DNA of 64,000 nt from Thermosporothrix hazakensis (GCF_003253565.1 NZ_QKUF01000005.1:231383-295382); one strand, 5' to 3'. Counted from the first letter of the stretch, positions 17,072-27,136 are shown. The notes: generated from the sequence alone by a model not told the origin. Numbers and translations are program-made.

Positions 17072-18085
17072 ATGGCAGAGAATCTGTCGGTTCACTCGCC
17101 AACGCAGGCAGGCAATACAATTCAATCTCCTGCACCTGACACACAACTCTCTCCACAGAAAGCGCTCCCAAAGAAGAGAAAACAAAGTCGCTTGCTTCAA
17201 CAAATGTGGCGAGAACGCTGGATTTACGTGCTGGCCCTGCCCGGCATTGTGTATTTTCTACTCTTTCATTACTGGCCTCTGCTCGGCAATATTATTGCGT
17301 TCCAGGACTACTCACCTTTCCTCGGCTATTTTCGCAGTACCTGGGTAGGCTTTGCCAACTTTGCGCGTCTATTTACCGACCCCGATATTCTCATCGTGCT
17401 GAAGAACACGCTGGTCATCAGCCTGCTTCAGCTTATCTTTGTCTTTCCATCTGGCATCATACTTGCGCTCCTGCTGAACGCGGTCGTCAGCGAGCGGCTC
17501 AAACGCCTGATGCAAAGCGTTGTCTATCTCCCTCACTTCCTGAGCTGGGTTATCATCGTCAGTATCTGGCAGCAAATCTTTGGCGGAGATGGCTTTATCA
17601 ACCATCTGATCACCGGCACAGGCGGCCAGCCGATTGATTTTCTGGGCAACCCGAACCTGTTCCAGCCAATGATTATCCTGCAAATTATCTGGAAAGAAAG
17701 CGGCTGGAGTACCATTATTTTTCTGGCAGCCCTCTCCGGCATCAACCTTCAACTCTACGAGGCAGCCGTTGTTGACGGTGCAAGCAAGTGGCGTCGTCTC
17801 TGGCATATCACCCTTCCGGGTATCCGAAACATTATAGCCCTGCTGCTTATCCTGCGGATTGGAAGCGTGTTGAGCACAGGCTTTGAACAGATCTTCCTGC
17901 AACAAAAAGGCATGCCAATGGAGGTTGCAGAGGTCATTGATACCTTCGTATACTCGCGTGGTATTTTGAATGGCGAGTGGGGGTACACAGCAGCCGTGGC
18001 CTTAACCAAAGCGCTTATCGGCCTCATCCTGATCTACACCTCAAATAAAATCGCCAGGAAATTCGGAGAGGAGGGCTTACTTTAA
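17072..18085 (+). CDS. Carbohydrate ABC transporter permease, LplB type
   Basis: An inner-membrane permease of the CUT1 sugar importer family, 337 residues with six transmembrane segments. It has the LplB-like opening (YVLALPGIVYFLLFHYWPLLG) and the cytoplasmic EAA loop EAAVVDGASKWRRLWHITLPG that docks on the ATPase. The start is ATG at 17072, with AAGGAG seven bases upstream. Its stop overlaps the ATG of the second permease. No ATPase gene is present; CUT1 systems often use a shared MsmX-type ATPase elsewhere. Confidence 0.92.
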   Translation: MAENLSVHSPTQAGNTIQSPAPDTQLSPQKALPKKRKQSRLLQQMWRERWIYVLALPGIVYFLLFHYWPLLGNIIAFQDYSPFLGYFRSTWVGFANFARLFTDPDILIVLKNTLVISLLQLIFVFPSGIILALLLNAVVSERLKRLMQSVVYLPHFLSWVIIVSIWQQIFGGDGFINHLITGTGGQPIDFLGNPNLFQPMIILQIIWKESGWSTIIFLAALSGINLQLYEAAVVDGASKWRRLWHITLPGIRNIIALLLILRIGSVLSTGFEQIFLQQKGMPMEVAEVIDTFVYSRGILNGEWGYTAAVALTKALIGLILIYTSNKIARKFGEEGLL

Positions 18086-18957
18086 TGGCACCCTGGATGA
18101 CAAAACGAACGTTTCTAGAACGCTGGTCACTGCGGCTCGTGATGCTTCTGATCGCGATTGTGATGATCCTTCCTTTCCTCTATGTCGTCTCGGTCAGCTT
18201 CTCCAGCTACAAAGACGTGGTTAGCGCGAATCTGGTGATCTTTCCGCTGCATCCAACTCTTGAAGCTTATCAATGGGTGCTCTCGGGAGGCAGTATTCTA
18301 CAGAGCTTCTTTAACAGTGTCATTATCACCGCCGGCGGCACCGCCATTAACATGTTTATGACAACCACAATGGCCTATGCGTTGAGCCGCAAAAATGTTC
18401 CAGGCCTGAAACTCATTCTGTGGATGGTGTTGCTCACTTTCCTGATCTCTCCGACCATGATTACCAGCTATCTGGTAGTACGAGATATGCACCTGCTTGG
18501 CACATGGTGGGCGCTGCTGCTACCGGGCGCGATCAGCACCTTTAACCTGATCGTGATGCGCCAGTTCTTCATGGGACTGCCTGAGGAGCTGATAGATAGC
18601 GCTCGCATTGATGGAGCCAGTCATCTGCGTATCCTGTGGAGCATCGTGCTTCCGCTCTCAAAAGCCTCACTGGCCGCGATCGCACTTTTCTACGCCGTGG
18701 CTCACTGGAACAGCTTCTTTAATGCCGTCATGTATATTAATGATCCGCAGCTTTACCCGTTAACGCTGATCTTGCGTCAGATCGTGCTTCAGGGAACCAT
18801 GCCACCCGATGCAGCCACCCTTTCCTCAACACCGCCGCCCAATCTGACCATCCAGATGGCCGTGGTCGTTATCACAATGGTGCCTATTCTGCTTGTCTAT
18901 CCGTTCTTGCAGAAACACTTCACAAAGGGTGTGCTTACCGGCTCGATCAAGGGATAG
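18085..18957 (+). CDS. Carbohydrate ABC transporter permease, LplC/YtcP type
   Basis: Second CUT1 permease, 290 residues, six membrane segments. It begins with TFLERWSLRLVMLLIAIV and has the EAA loop ELIDSARIDGASHLRILWSIVLPL. The proline-rich SSTPPPNLTIQMAVVVI insertion before the last helix is typical of the LplC/YtcP group linked to complex polysaccharide-derived oligosaccharides. The ATG overlaps the previous stop (TAATG), so the two are translationally coupled. Confidence 0.92.
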   Translation: MAPWMTKRTFLERWSLRLVMLLIAIVMILPFLYVVSVSFSSYKDVVSANLVIFPLHPTLEAYQWVLSGGSILQSFFNSVIITAGGTAINMFMTTTMAYALSRKNVPGLKLILWMVLLTFLISPTMITSYLVVRDMHLLGTWWALLLPGAISTFNLIVMRQFFMGLPEELIDSARIDGASHLRILWSIVLPLSKASLAAIALFYAVAHWNSFFNAVMYINDPQLYPLTLILRQIVLQGTMPPDAATLSSTPPPNLTIQMAVVVITMVPILLVYPFLQKHFTKGVLTGSIKG

Positions 18958-18969
18958 GAGATTGTATCA

Positions 18970-19971
18970 ATGTCAGTTTCAAAGAAAGTAGCCCTGCTGG
19001 TTATCCCGTCGCTTCGGCCTCAGATTTTCACCGCTGGGGCCCTGCAACAGCTTTACGCCGTGGCCGATGTCGCCACACTGCAAAGCGAGAATCCGCAGGA
19101 ACAGGAGCTACTTGAACTTTTAGAGGGGGCAGTGGCCTGTATCACTGGCTGGTCAACCCCGACACTGACCGACACCATGCTTGATCAGTGCCCCCATCTG
19201 CGCCTCGTCGCTCATACAGCAGGCACAATTCATCACCTGATTCCAGACTCCTTCTTTGAGCGCGGCTTGCGCATCACGCACTCAAACTCGGCGCTCGCTG
19301 AAGGGGTAGCCGAGTTTACCGTGCTTCAGGCGCTGCTCTGCTCGACCAGACTGCATGAGTTTGATCGTGCAATCCATGCAGCGCACCCGCAATGGCATCC
19401 CATTCCACCGGGACGCCTGCTCAGCGCGCAGGTCTTTGGTATCGTGAGCGCCAGTACCATTGGACGTGAGGTGATCAAGCGACTGCGCCCGTTTGGCTGT
19501 CGCATTCAGGTCTATGATCCGTTTCTAAGTGACACGGCAGCGCAGGAACTGGGAGTCAGCAAGGTCGACCTTGAGACGCTCTTTGCCACCTCGGATATCG
19601 TCTCTCTGCACACGCCACTGCTTCCCACGACACGAGGAATGATCAAGGCCACGCACTTCGCCCGCATGCGCGACGGCGCTATTTTCCTGAACACAGCACG
19701 CGCAGGCCTGGTTGAAGAAGAGGCCTTGATTGCTGAGCTGAAGAAGGGACGTATCTATGCCGCGCTTGATGTCTATCATCAGGAGCCACTGCCATTAGAG
19801 AGCCCGCTACGCAACCTGCCAAATGTGGTTCTCTCGCCTCATATTGCAGCTCTTACCAGAGACACGCTCTTTAAACAGGGACAGATGATGGTAGATGAGG
19901 TTCAACGCTTCCTTCAGGGCGAAAACCTCTGCTACGAAATCAGTCCCTCACAGCTTGCAACAATGGCATGA
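18970..19971 (+). CDS. D-isomer-specific 2-hydroxyacid dehydrogenase family protein
   Basis: A 333-residue NAD-type dehydrogenase encoded 12 bases after the permeases, so probably part of sugar catabolism. The catalytic set is intact: Arg244 (NTARAGLVEEE), Glu272 (HQEPLP) and His291 (SPHIAALT). The nucleotide-binding loop is abnormal: GIVSASTIG (157-165) has Ser at the first two positions of GxGxxG, keeping only Gly165. Cofactor binding may be weakened or changed. It ends at a strong terminator. Confidence 0.85.
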   Translation: MSVSKKVALLVIPSLRPQIFTAGALQQLYAVADVATLQSENPQEQELLELLEGAVACITGWSTPTLTDTMLDQCPHLRLVAHTAGTIHHLIPDSFFERGLRITHSNSALAEGVAEFTVLQALLCSTRLHEFDRAIHAAHPQWHPIPPGRLLSAQVFGIVSASTIGREVIKRLRPFGCRIQVYDPFLSDTAAQELGVSKVDLETLFATSDIVSLHTPLLPTTRGMIKATHFARMRDGAIFLNTARAGLVEEEALIAELKKGRIYAALDVYHQEPLPLESPLRNLPNVVLSPHIAALTRDTLFKQGQMMVDEVQRFLQGENLCYEISPSQLATMA

Positions 19972-19992
19972 CGCCTCTCCAGAACGGTCTTT

Positions 19993-20036
19993 CCGCTCCC
20001 ACCAGCTACTCTGCCAGGAGCGGATTTTTCTTTTTT
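19993..20036 (+). terminator. Terminator of the permease operon
   Basis: CCGCTCC and GGAGCGG pair around a 17-base loop and are followed by a long T-run (20025-20036). Confidence 0.85.
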
Positions 20037-20154
20037 GACTGCATAAACCCTTTTTTCCGTTTGTATTATTACAACGCTTCTCCCCCTTTTATATCTATTT
20101 CTGACAATATAACTCTGGCGTCGAGAGGAGATCCAACCTTTCATAACAGGCAGA

Positions 20155-20162
20155 CAACGTTT
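20155..20162. promoter_or_regulatory. Upstream LacI-type operator of the solute-binding protein gene
   Basis: ACAACGTTTTCTATC lies just before the -35 box. Its centre is 66 bases from the downstream operator, and both share the right flank CGTTTTCTATC. The pair flanks the promoter, as needed for looping or double repression. Confidence 0.55.
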
Positions 20163-20174
20163 TCTATCTCTCTC

Positions 20175-20204
20175 TTGACGAATAGGCTTCTCTCATGCTA
20201 TTCT
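20175..20204 (+). promoter_or_regulatory. Promoter of the solute-binding protein gene
   Basis: TTGACG (20175-20180) and TATTCT (20199-20204) with an 18-base spacer, the same geometry as the permease promoter. Confidence 0.75.
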
Positions 20205-20220
20205 ACGGCTAGAAAAGGGT

Positions 20221-20228
20221 AAACGTTT
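20221..20228. promoter_or_regulatory. Downstream LacI-type operator AAACGTTT of the solute-binding protein gene
   Basis: GTAAACGTTTTCTATC starts about ten bases after the predicted transcription start, mirroring the operator position in the permease operon at 16799. Confidence 0.65.
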
Positions 20229-20387
20229 TCTATCCCCTTGCCCCTGCTGTCGGAGAAAGTTGCCTCTGTGTTGTTGGGGCTATTTAGACATATGGGCCAA
20301 TGGGCAACGATGCTCCCGATCGCTTCACAAATTATCTGTAAACAGTGACGTTTGCATCGACTTCTATTTGCTTTGAGGAGGACCCTT

Positions 20388-22076
20388 ATGAGCGACGTTT
20401 CACAGCCCAATGAGAAAAAACAAGGTATTTATAATCGTCGCCGCTTCTTTCAAGTCGCAGCTCTTTCAACCGGCAGCGCTCTGCTCGTCGCCTGTGGAGG
20501 CTCTGACCCTGCGCCGCTCACGAAAGTGACACCGGTCGCAACCATTCCAGCGGCACAAGCGACTGCCACGGCCACGGCCTCTATCGGAAAAACCTTCTTT
20601 CCTTCAGGTGATCCCAATATTCCGGACGCCTACACAGTCCCCCCACCTCTGACACAGTCGGTCGAATATGTCCCGGGACGCGGCAACAAAGTGAAATTCT
20701 TCTGTCTGAGCTACAAGACGCCGCCTACTCCCCTCAATCAGAACAAGTACTGGCAGGAGCTGAACAAACGCCTCAATATCCAGTGGGAAGCTAACCTTGT
20801 CAATTTCGATACCTATAATGAGAAAGCCACAGCCATTCTGGCAAGCGGGGATGTTCCCGATCTCTTCTATCTCAGTGTTACTGACAATCCTGCACTGCTG
20901 ACCCCGGTCCAACAAGGAGCCTTCACCGATCTGACCCCATTTCTGACCGGCGACGAGTTGAAAAAGTATCCCAATCTGGCGAAATTCGGCGAAATCACCT
21001 GGAAGAACTCACGCCTGAATGGGAAGATCTACGGCGTGCCGCGCCCGCGCCCGATTCCCGGGAGCGTCCTGCACATTCGACGAGACTGGATGAAGAAGCT
21101 TGGTATCAAGGACCCAACCAATAAAGATGAGTTCCTGACAATGCTCAAGGAGTTTATGAAGGCGAAGCCGGATGGAGCGCAGTGCTGGGGCATTGGAGGC
21201 CTGGCAGGTACAACGAATTTCATTTTGCAACTCTTTGGCACCCCCAATATCTGGCGGCTGGAGAGCAGCGGCAAGTTGACCTACTACTATGAAACCGATG
21301 AGTTCAAAGCGGGCATCGACTATCTCAGAACCCTCTACAAAGAAGGAGTCATCCATCCTGATGAAATCCCTGGTAGAGGCAATAGCGCCACTATTGATAA
21401 ACTCAACGGTGGTAAAATCGCGGCCTATCAGGATGGTTGGGGCGGCTTCTGGAACAAACGCCTTGCGCTCAAGCGCATCAAGCCAGAATCGGATCTCAGC
21501 ATGCTCATCCCGTTCAATGCGGATGGCAGCCATAAAGCCAACCATTGGACCGGCCCCGGCTTCTATGGAATGGCCGCCATTCCTGCTCAGGTAGGTGGCG
21601 ATGCTGAGCGCGTGCATGAACTGCTGCGTATCCTTGACTATTTCTGTGCTCCCACCTTTAGCATTGAGGGTGACTTCATCGCAAAGGGGCTTGACGGTTG
21701 GGACAATCAGAAAGACCCCAAAACTGGCGTCAAGAAACTGACGCCAACCGGTGACAAGGAGATCGCAGAACTCAACTACATCGCGAACCCGCCCTATGTC
21801 TACTACTTTGCGGAAGATCCGGAGTTTGGTCCTGCCTTCCAGAAATTCGATCGGGAGTTGCAAAAGATCGGCATAGCAGATCCGACTACAGGAAAGGTCT
21901 CACAGGCACAGACCAAAAACAACGCGAAGTTGAACCAGATCTATAACGACCGCTTCTATCGTATTGTCAAGGGTGCTCTTCCCCTCAGCGCAGTTGATGA
22001 TCTGGCCAATGAATGGCGCAAAAATGGCGGTGAAGATATCCGCAAAGAGTTCATGGACCAGCTTCAGAAACAATAG
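20388..22076 (+). CDS. Carbohydrate-binding lipoprotein of the ABC importer, LplA-like
   Basis: A large extracellular solute-binding protein of 562 residues, the partner of the two permeases upstream. The signal has a twin-arginine pattern (NRRRFFQVAAL) followed by a lipobox ending at Cys (LLVACGG), so export by Tat with lipid anchoring is likely. A Pro/Thr/Ala linker precedes the binding domain. The length and the WNKRLALKRIKPESD and YGMAAIPAQ regions fit the LplA/YtcQ group. GAGGAGG lies six bases before ATG 20388. It has its own promoter with two operators, giving higher expression than the permeases. Confidence 0.9.
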   Translation: MSDVSQPNEKKQGIYNRRRFFQVAALSTGSALLVACGGSDPAPLTKVTPVATIPAAQATATATASIGKTFFPSGDPNIPDAYTVPPPLTQSVEYVPGRGNKVKFFCLSYKTPPTPLNQNKYWQELNKRLNIQWEANLVNFDTYNEKATAILASGDVPDLFYLSVTDNPALLTPVQQGAFTDLTPFLTGDELKKYPNLAKFGEITWKNSRLNGKIYGVPRPRPIPGSVLHIRRDWMKKLGIKDPTNKDEFLTMLKEFMKAKPDGAQCWGIGGLAGTTNFILQLFGTPNIWRLESSGKLTYYYETDEFKAGIDYLRTLYKEGVIHPDEIPGRGNSATIDKLNGGKIAAYQDGWGGFWNKRLALKRIKPESDLSMLIPFNADGSHKANHWTGPGFYGMAAIPAQVGGDAERVHELLRILDYFCAPTFSIEGDFIAKGLDGWDNQKDPKTGVKKLTPTGDKEIAELNYIANPPYVYYFAEDPEFGPAFQKFDRELQKIGIADPTTGKVSQAQTKNNAKLNQIYNDRFYRIVKGALPLSAVDDLANEWRKNGGEDIRKEFMDQLQKQ

Positions 22077-22156
22077 AACAACTCTTCTCCTTTGGGCAGG
22101 TACAGGGGTCATCTCTTGAGCAAGGATGGCCCCTGTCTTTCTTTTATAGAGCAGAT

Positions 22157-25100
22157 CTAACGCTCGCCTGCTGCGACAGCCTCTTCCAGCCTCAGGGAAA
22201 GAATACTTGAAGCGCTATTGCGCATAGAGACTCCATAAATAACCTGCGCTGTCGTCATCGTAACGCGGTTATGCGTGATCACGATAAACTGTGTCTTCTG
22301 GGACATGCGTCTCAGGATATCACAGAAGCGGGTCACATTCGATTCGTCAAGTGCAGCATCCACCTCATCCAACAGACAGAATGGCGGTGGGTTAATTTCC
22401 AGCAACGAGAATAATAGTGCAGCCGCTACTAAAGCGCGTTCCCCACCTGAGAGCAACGAAAGATCCTGCACTTTCTTTCCGGGAGGCTGTACAATCACTT
22501 CTACCCCGGTCGGCATCCCCGCGGGCGCATCTTCATTGCGTGAGGTGACCAATTCCAGTCGAGCCATCCCCCCATTAAACAAGGTAGTAAAATGCTCTTT
22601 AAAGCGCTCATTGACGGCGCGGAAGGTTGCCTCAAATTGCCGGGCCATCGTTGCATCAAGCTGCTCAATAATGGAGTGCAACTGTTGTGAGGCCTGTTCC
22701 AGATCAGCTATCTGGGTAGTCAGGAACTCGTGACGAATTCGTGTTTCCTCATAGAGCTGTGGAGCGTTCTCGTCACAGCCGCCCATTGCCTTCAAGCGAG
22801 AACGCAAAGAGTCCACCCGCCTGCGCAGCTTACGCAAACGCGTTTCCTCCTCCTCTGTAAGCTGTCCGTCTCCTGTCTCATCCTCCCGGTTCGCGTAGCG
22901 CGAGAGCTCTTGCGGGTCTTCAATCCCCATCTCCTCCTGCAATTGAGTAAGCAATGTCTCTACGGCATCTCGTGCCCGCTGGCATTCGAGCAAGGAGCGC
23001 CGATAGATATTCTCCTGCTCATTCTTGCGTTGTTGAAGCTGCATTCGCTCTCGGTCAATCGCTGCAATATGTTGCTCTACATCGGCAAGCTGTGCCTCAA
23101 CGGTTTGCAGATTCGTAGCAAGCATGTTCGCTTTTTCCCGGGCCTGTCCCAGTTCGTCGCGCAGGCGCTCAAGAGTGGTCAGAAGCTCCTGTTTGCTCTG
23201 TTCTACTTCCTTTGCACGTGTCACCTGCTGATCGACCTGGGAGCGCAAATCCCGGGCAAGGGCCTGCTGTTGTACCAGTTGTTGTTGTAACGATTTCGCC
23301 TCCTGCCGCTTGACGGCCAGGGCGGTGCGCTCACGGTTCAACTCATCCTGACGGCGCCGATAGGCGGTCGCTCGCTCTTCCATCTCATACTGTAACTCTT
23401 CGACAATCCCCTGCAATTCACGTTGTGACTTCTCATGTTGCTGCACCCGCTCCTGAACGGCGACAAGCTCCTGCTCAAGACCAGCGACTTCCGCCGCGAG
23501 CTGCTGTTCAACCGAAGCAGACAATTGAATCTCGGTCTGGAGACGTTCAAGCTCACGCTGAGAACCCTGCACCCCCCTATTCAAATCATGAATCCGCGCT
23601 CCCAATTTCTGGATCAGCTTATCCAGAGCGTTCTGTTCAGCTCGTCGGCCCTCCTGTGCCCGCTGAATCTCGCTCATTAAGGTGTTTAGCTGATCAAGCG
23701 CCTCCTTCTGCTCCTCAAGCTGAGCGGGCAGCGCTCGCAGCTCACGTTCATATGCAAGCAAGCCCTGCTGACCACCATCTTTCCCATCACCACCCGAAAG
23801 CCAACCATCCACATGCAGCGCATCTCCTTGAAGAGTAACAACAGAAGTAAAGGGCAGATCGCTATCAGAGGAGATACTGAGTTGTAGCACCCATTCCATG
23901 AGTTCTCGGGCTATCGCAAGATCTTGAACGACGACAGCTCCACGCAGCAGGCGCCGAAAAAGCGGGCGAAAACGTGGCTCACATTGCACCAGTTGCCAGG
24001 CAAAACCACACACGCCTTCACATACCTGTGGCTTCTCGGCCAGAAAGCGCTGCAAGATGGCCTCTTCTACCTCCCCTTGAATCTGACTCACAACCTCATC
24101 CTCCCCTTCACGTTCCAACCAGAGCAGCATTGCCTTGCCAGCACGCGACGTTTTCAGATATTCCCGGCAGTTCAAAGCATCTTCGAGCGTCTGAACGACG
24201 ACAGCCTGCATATAGGAACCAAGCGCCGCCTCTATCGCCTGCTCCATCCCTTCCGACACAACTCCCAGTTGTGGTACAGGCCCGATCAGCCCTCTCAATT
24301 TCTCGGTGGGAGCCCGCAGCAGCGCCCGTACTCCATCACTATAGCCACTCAGGCTTTGTCGCCACTGCTTCAGCATATTCAAGCGATCCGAAAGGGTACG
24401 CCGACGGCGCTCCGCCTCGGCAAGCAGGTTTTTCAGCCGCTCATATTCCTGTTGCGCCTCAGCAATGCTACGCTGAACAGCCTGTCTCCTCTGTGTTGCC
24501 TTTTGTTCCTCGCTCCGCTCCTCTTCCAATCTTTGACGTTCGGTCTGAAGACGCGCTTCAATGGTCTGAAGATTGTGCTGCGCTCTGGCAATCGTTTCAC
24601 GGCGTGCCGCCAGCGTACGGTTTCGCTCACCCAGTTGCTTCTGCAATCGTCCCAATTCCGTCTGGCTGGAACCAAGCCGGGCCTGCAACTGGATCAGATC
24701 ATTCTGAGCTCCTCGCAAGCGGCGTTCATCCATCTCATATTCTTTTTGCGCTTTCGCCACTTCTGCCTCAAGGGTTGCCAGACGTGCTGAGCCATTATCA
24801 ACTGCTTCTTCAGCCAGATCACATTGTTCTTCCAGGTCAATCGTCTGTTTCTGCACCGCGATCAGGCGTTCGCGTAAACGACGTTCCTCTTGCTGAAACG
24901 CGGCTCGCTGGCGATCGAGACCGCCCAGGCGTTCTTCGTTGACTGCAAGCTCACGCTCGATCTTTTGAACCTGATTATACGCTTCATTCCAGAGGCGACG
25001 CACCTCCGCAATACGTCCCTGTGTTTGCTGACGCGCAGAGCGCAGAAGTTCACTTCGTTCATTTGCTTCCTGCAAGGCTCCTTCAAGCTGCTGCATCTTC

Positions 25101-25858
25101 CGGGCCTGCTCTTGCTCTCTCTGCTCGGTAAGCTCTTTCGTTGTCAGCAGTCTCCGCCACTGCAACGCATACCAGGAAAGCAACACATCCTGTAACTCGG
25201 TCGTGAGCTGTTTATATTCGAGCGCCTTGCGGGCTTGCTCTTTGAGAGGAGCGAGCCGTGGCTCGATTTCGCTTACGATATCACGAACCCGTTCTAGATT
25301 CTGTTCTGTTTGCCGGAGACGATTTTCAGCATCGGTACGCTGGACCTGATAGGGACGAATACCAGCTGCATCCTCAAAAAGCCCGCGTCGTTCTTCGGCA
25401 CGCAGGCTGAGTGTCGCGTCAATCATCCCCTGCCCGATCACGGTATAGGAATCGTGACCGATACGCGCCTGTGCCAGAAGCAACAACACATCCTTCAGGC
25501 GGACCTTTCGCTTGTTAATCAGATACTCATTCTCCCCTGAGCGGTAGCTTCTCCGGGTGACGGTGATCTCGCTATACTCTGAGGGAATCCAACCAGTACT
25601 ATTATCAATGGTCAGTGACACCTCGGCCATGCCAAGAGCCGCACGACCGTGCCCACCCGCAAAAATAATATCATCGCTCTTCTTGCCGCGTAGCTGCCGC
25701 ATACTCTGTTCACCCAGAACCCAGCGCATGGAATCCGCAACATTGGACTTCCCGGCCCCATTCGGGCCAACAACGGCAGTGATTCCCGGGCTAAACTCAA
25801 GCACGGTACGTGCGGCAAAGCTCTTAAAGCCAAGCATCTCCAAGCGCTTTAAATACAC
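22157..25858 (-). CDS. smc: Chromosome segregation ATPase SMC
   Basis: Condensin-type ATPase that compacts and resolves chromosomes with ScpAB. It shows the N-terminal head (VGPNGAGKSNVADSMRWVLGE, Walker A), a first coiled coil, a hinge about the middle (GLIGPVPQLGVVSEGMEQ), a second coiled coil, and a C-terminal head with signature LSLLSGGERALVAAALLF and Walker B FCLLDEVDAALD. About 1,234 residues. The frame is open to 26041, with an ATG at 25918 lacking a ribosome site. I prefer GTG at 25858, because SMC proteins begin at YLKRLEMLGFKSF and GGAGG lies 13 bases upstream, but the start is uncertain. Monocistronic. Confidence 0.93.
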   Translation of the reverse strand: MYLKRLEMLGFKSFAARTVLEFSPGITAVVGPNGAGKSNVADSMRWVLGEQSMRQLRGKKSDDIIFAGGHGRAALGMAEVSLTIDNSTGWIPSEYSEITVTRRSYRSGENEYLINKRKVRLKDVLLLLAQARIGHDSYTVIGQGMIDATLSLRAEERRGLFEDAAGIRPYQVQRTDAENRLRQTEQNLERVRDIVSEIEPRLAPLKEQARKALEYKQLTTELQDVLLSWYALQWRRLLTTKELTEQREQEQARKMQQLEGALQEANERSELLRSARQQTQGRIAEVRRLWNEAYNQVQKIERELAVNEERLGGLDRQRAAFQQEERRLRERLIAVQKQTIDLEEQCDLAEEAVDNGSARLATLEAEVAKAQKEYEMDERRLRGAQNDLIQLQARLGSSQTELGRLQKQLGERNRTLAARRETIARAQHNLQTIEARLQTERQRLEEERSEEQKATQRRQAVQRSIAEAQQEYERLKNLLAEAERRRRTLSDRLNMLKQWRQSLSGYSDGVRALLRAPTEKLRGLIGPVPQLGVVSEGMEQAIEAALGSYMQAVVVQTLEDALNCREYLKTSRAGKAMLLWLEREGEDEVVSQIQGEVEEAILQRFLAEKPQVCEGVCGFAWQLVQCEPRFRPLFRRLLRGAVVVQDLAIARELMEWVLQLSISSDSDLPFTSVVTLQGDALHVDGWLSGGDGKDGGQQGLLAYERELRALPAQLEEQKEALDQLNTLMSEIQRAQEGRRAEQNALDKLIQKLGARIHDLNRGVQGSQRELERLQTEIQLSASVEQQLAAEVAGLEQELVAVQERVQQHEKSQRELQGIVEELQYEMEERATAYRRRQDELNRERTALAVKRQEAKSLQQQLVQQQALARDLRSQVDQQVTRAKEVEQSKQELLTTLERLRDELGQAREKANMLATNLQTVEAQLADVEQHIAAIDRERMQLQQRKNEQENIYRRSLLECQRARDAVETLLTQLQEEMGIEDPQELSRYANREDETGDGQLTEEEETRLRKLRRRVDSLRSRLKAMGGCDENAPQLYEETRIRHEFLTTQIADLEQASQQLHSIIEQLDATMARQFEATFRAVNERFKEHFTTLFNGGMARLELVTSRNEDAPAGMPTGVEVIVQPPGKKVQDLSLLSGGERALVAAALLFSLLEINPPPFCLLDEVDAALDESNVTRFCDILRRMSQKTQFIVITHNRVTMTTAQVIYGVSMRNSASSILSLRLEEAVAAGER

Positions 25859-26137
25859 AGCCTGGTCCAAGCCTCCATCTAGATATTGCCAGATGTAGCG
25901 AATAATAGCATAGAGCATGGTTGCTGGTCGAGAGGGAAGGAGCAAGCAGCCATGCTCTCGAAAACAGCCATATATTTCTTGGCTATATGAAACACACGTA
26001 AAAAAGATATGTTCGTTGGTTCTCCTTCCTTTCTTAATCAACGAACACGGCCTCCAGAGAAAGGACAGCTATTCGCGTGGTAGAACATCCCAAAGCAACC
26101 AGACAAAAATGGTAATAGAAAACCCACACAGATGTTT

Positions 26138-27136
26138 TTAACCGCCCTGATAACTCCCCTTACCATATACCACCAAATCACGCCTTTCAAGATATCGAAC
26201 TGTTACCGTTCCACGCAAACAGGGAACCACTGCTTCATGCGCAACCTCATCTACCAGAACGCCATCAGCCTCCCCTTCATGGCTATAGGAAATGCACTCG
26301 CGCAGCAAAAACACCTCCTGTCCGCTTATCAACTGCACCGGAAGCTCACCCCATGCACCCACACCACACACAAAACGATAGACATGACGCGCCTCCCATT
26401 GCGCAGCCGGAACCACAAAATCTTGCTCAGCCGGGAACGAATAATAGCTGCTTTGAGCCTCATCCTGTTCCTGTACCTGCGCCTCTCCCCGAACAAGCGC
26501 CTGAACAGCCCGCACGAGCAAGACACCGCCCAGTTCTGCACAGCGTATTTCCAGTTGCTCATAATCAATTCCCTCTGGCACAGAAAGTGCTCCCTGAGCC
26601 AAAATCGCGCCACTGTCCATCTTCTCTTCAAGCAGATGAACACTCACCCCGGTACGCTCGCATCCAAACCGAAACGTCCAGAACAACGGCACGGGACCAC
26701 GGTTCGCAGGCAGCAGCGATGGATGGACATTCAGACTTCCCAGACGAGGTATCCGCAATACCGACCGCGGAATACGCGTGGAAAAACAGGCAACACAGAT
26801 CAGATCAGGCCGATAGGCCGCCAGCATCTTCCGAGTCTCAGGGGCAGAAAGCGAAAAAACATCCCAGACCGGGATGGAATGCTTCCAGGCTATTTGTACA
26901 ATAGAGGTATGGAGCGATGAGCGAACGATGGGGAGAAGCACACGTTTCCCCGCAGGCGGCTCGCGCCGCCGATAACCCTGCAAAGTTCTCCCCGGCAACG
27001 CCTGAGCGGGAAGAATCACAGCACAAACCTCAATCCCGCTTTTCAAGAGAGCCGAGAGGACCGGCGCGGAAAAACTCCCTTCCATACCAAAAAACAGAAC
27101 GCGAGGTCGCTCTGGTTCAGAATGTTGATTTGACAT
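26138..27136 (-). CDS. Methionyl-tRNA formyltransferase-like protein
   Basis: A formyl-transfer-fold enzyme of 332 residues using 10-formyltetrahydrofolate. The catalytic pattern is intact: GSLNVHPSLLPANRGP supplies the Asn and His, and EEKMDSGAIL supplies the Asp. A C-terminal Fmt-like domain follows (residues 220-330). The N-terminal GMEGSFSAPVLSALL differs from classical Fmt, which starts with GTPxFA, so it may be a paralogue that formylates another amine. Its first codons overlap the promoter of the divergent YggX-type gene. Confidence 0.78.
   Translation of the reverse strand: MSNQHSEPERPRVLFFGMEGSFSAPVLSALLKSGIEVCAVILPAQALPGRTLQGYRRREPPAGKRVLLPIVRSSLHTSIVQIAWKHSIPVWDVFSLSAPETRKMLAAYRPDLICVACFSTRIPRSVLRIPRLGSLNVHPSLLPANRGPVPLFWTFRFGCERTGVSVHLLEEKMDSGAILAQGALSVPEGIDYEQLEIRCAELGGVLLVRAVQALVRGEAQVQEQDEAQSSYYSFPAEQDFVVPAAQWEARHVYRFVCGVGAWGELPVQLISGQEVFLLRECISYSHEGEADGVLVDEVAHEAVVPCLRGTVTVRYLERRDLVVYGKGSYQGG

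Noticed and set aside
24433..24675. Frames antisense to smc and other long genes
   Set aside because: These are shadows of the real coding strand with Arg/Pro/Ser-rich translations and no ribosome sites.
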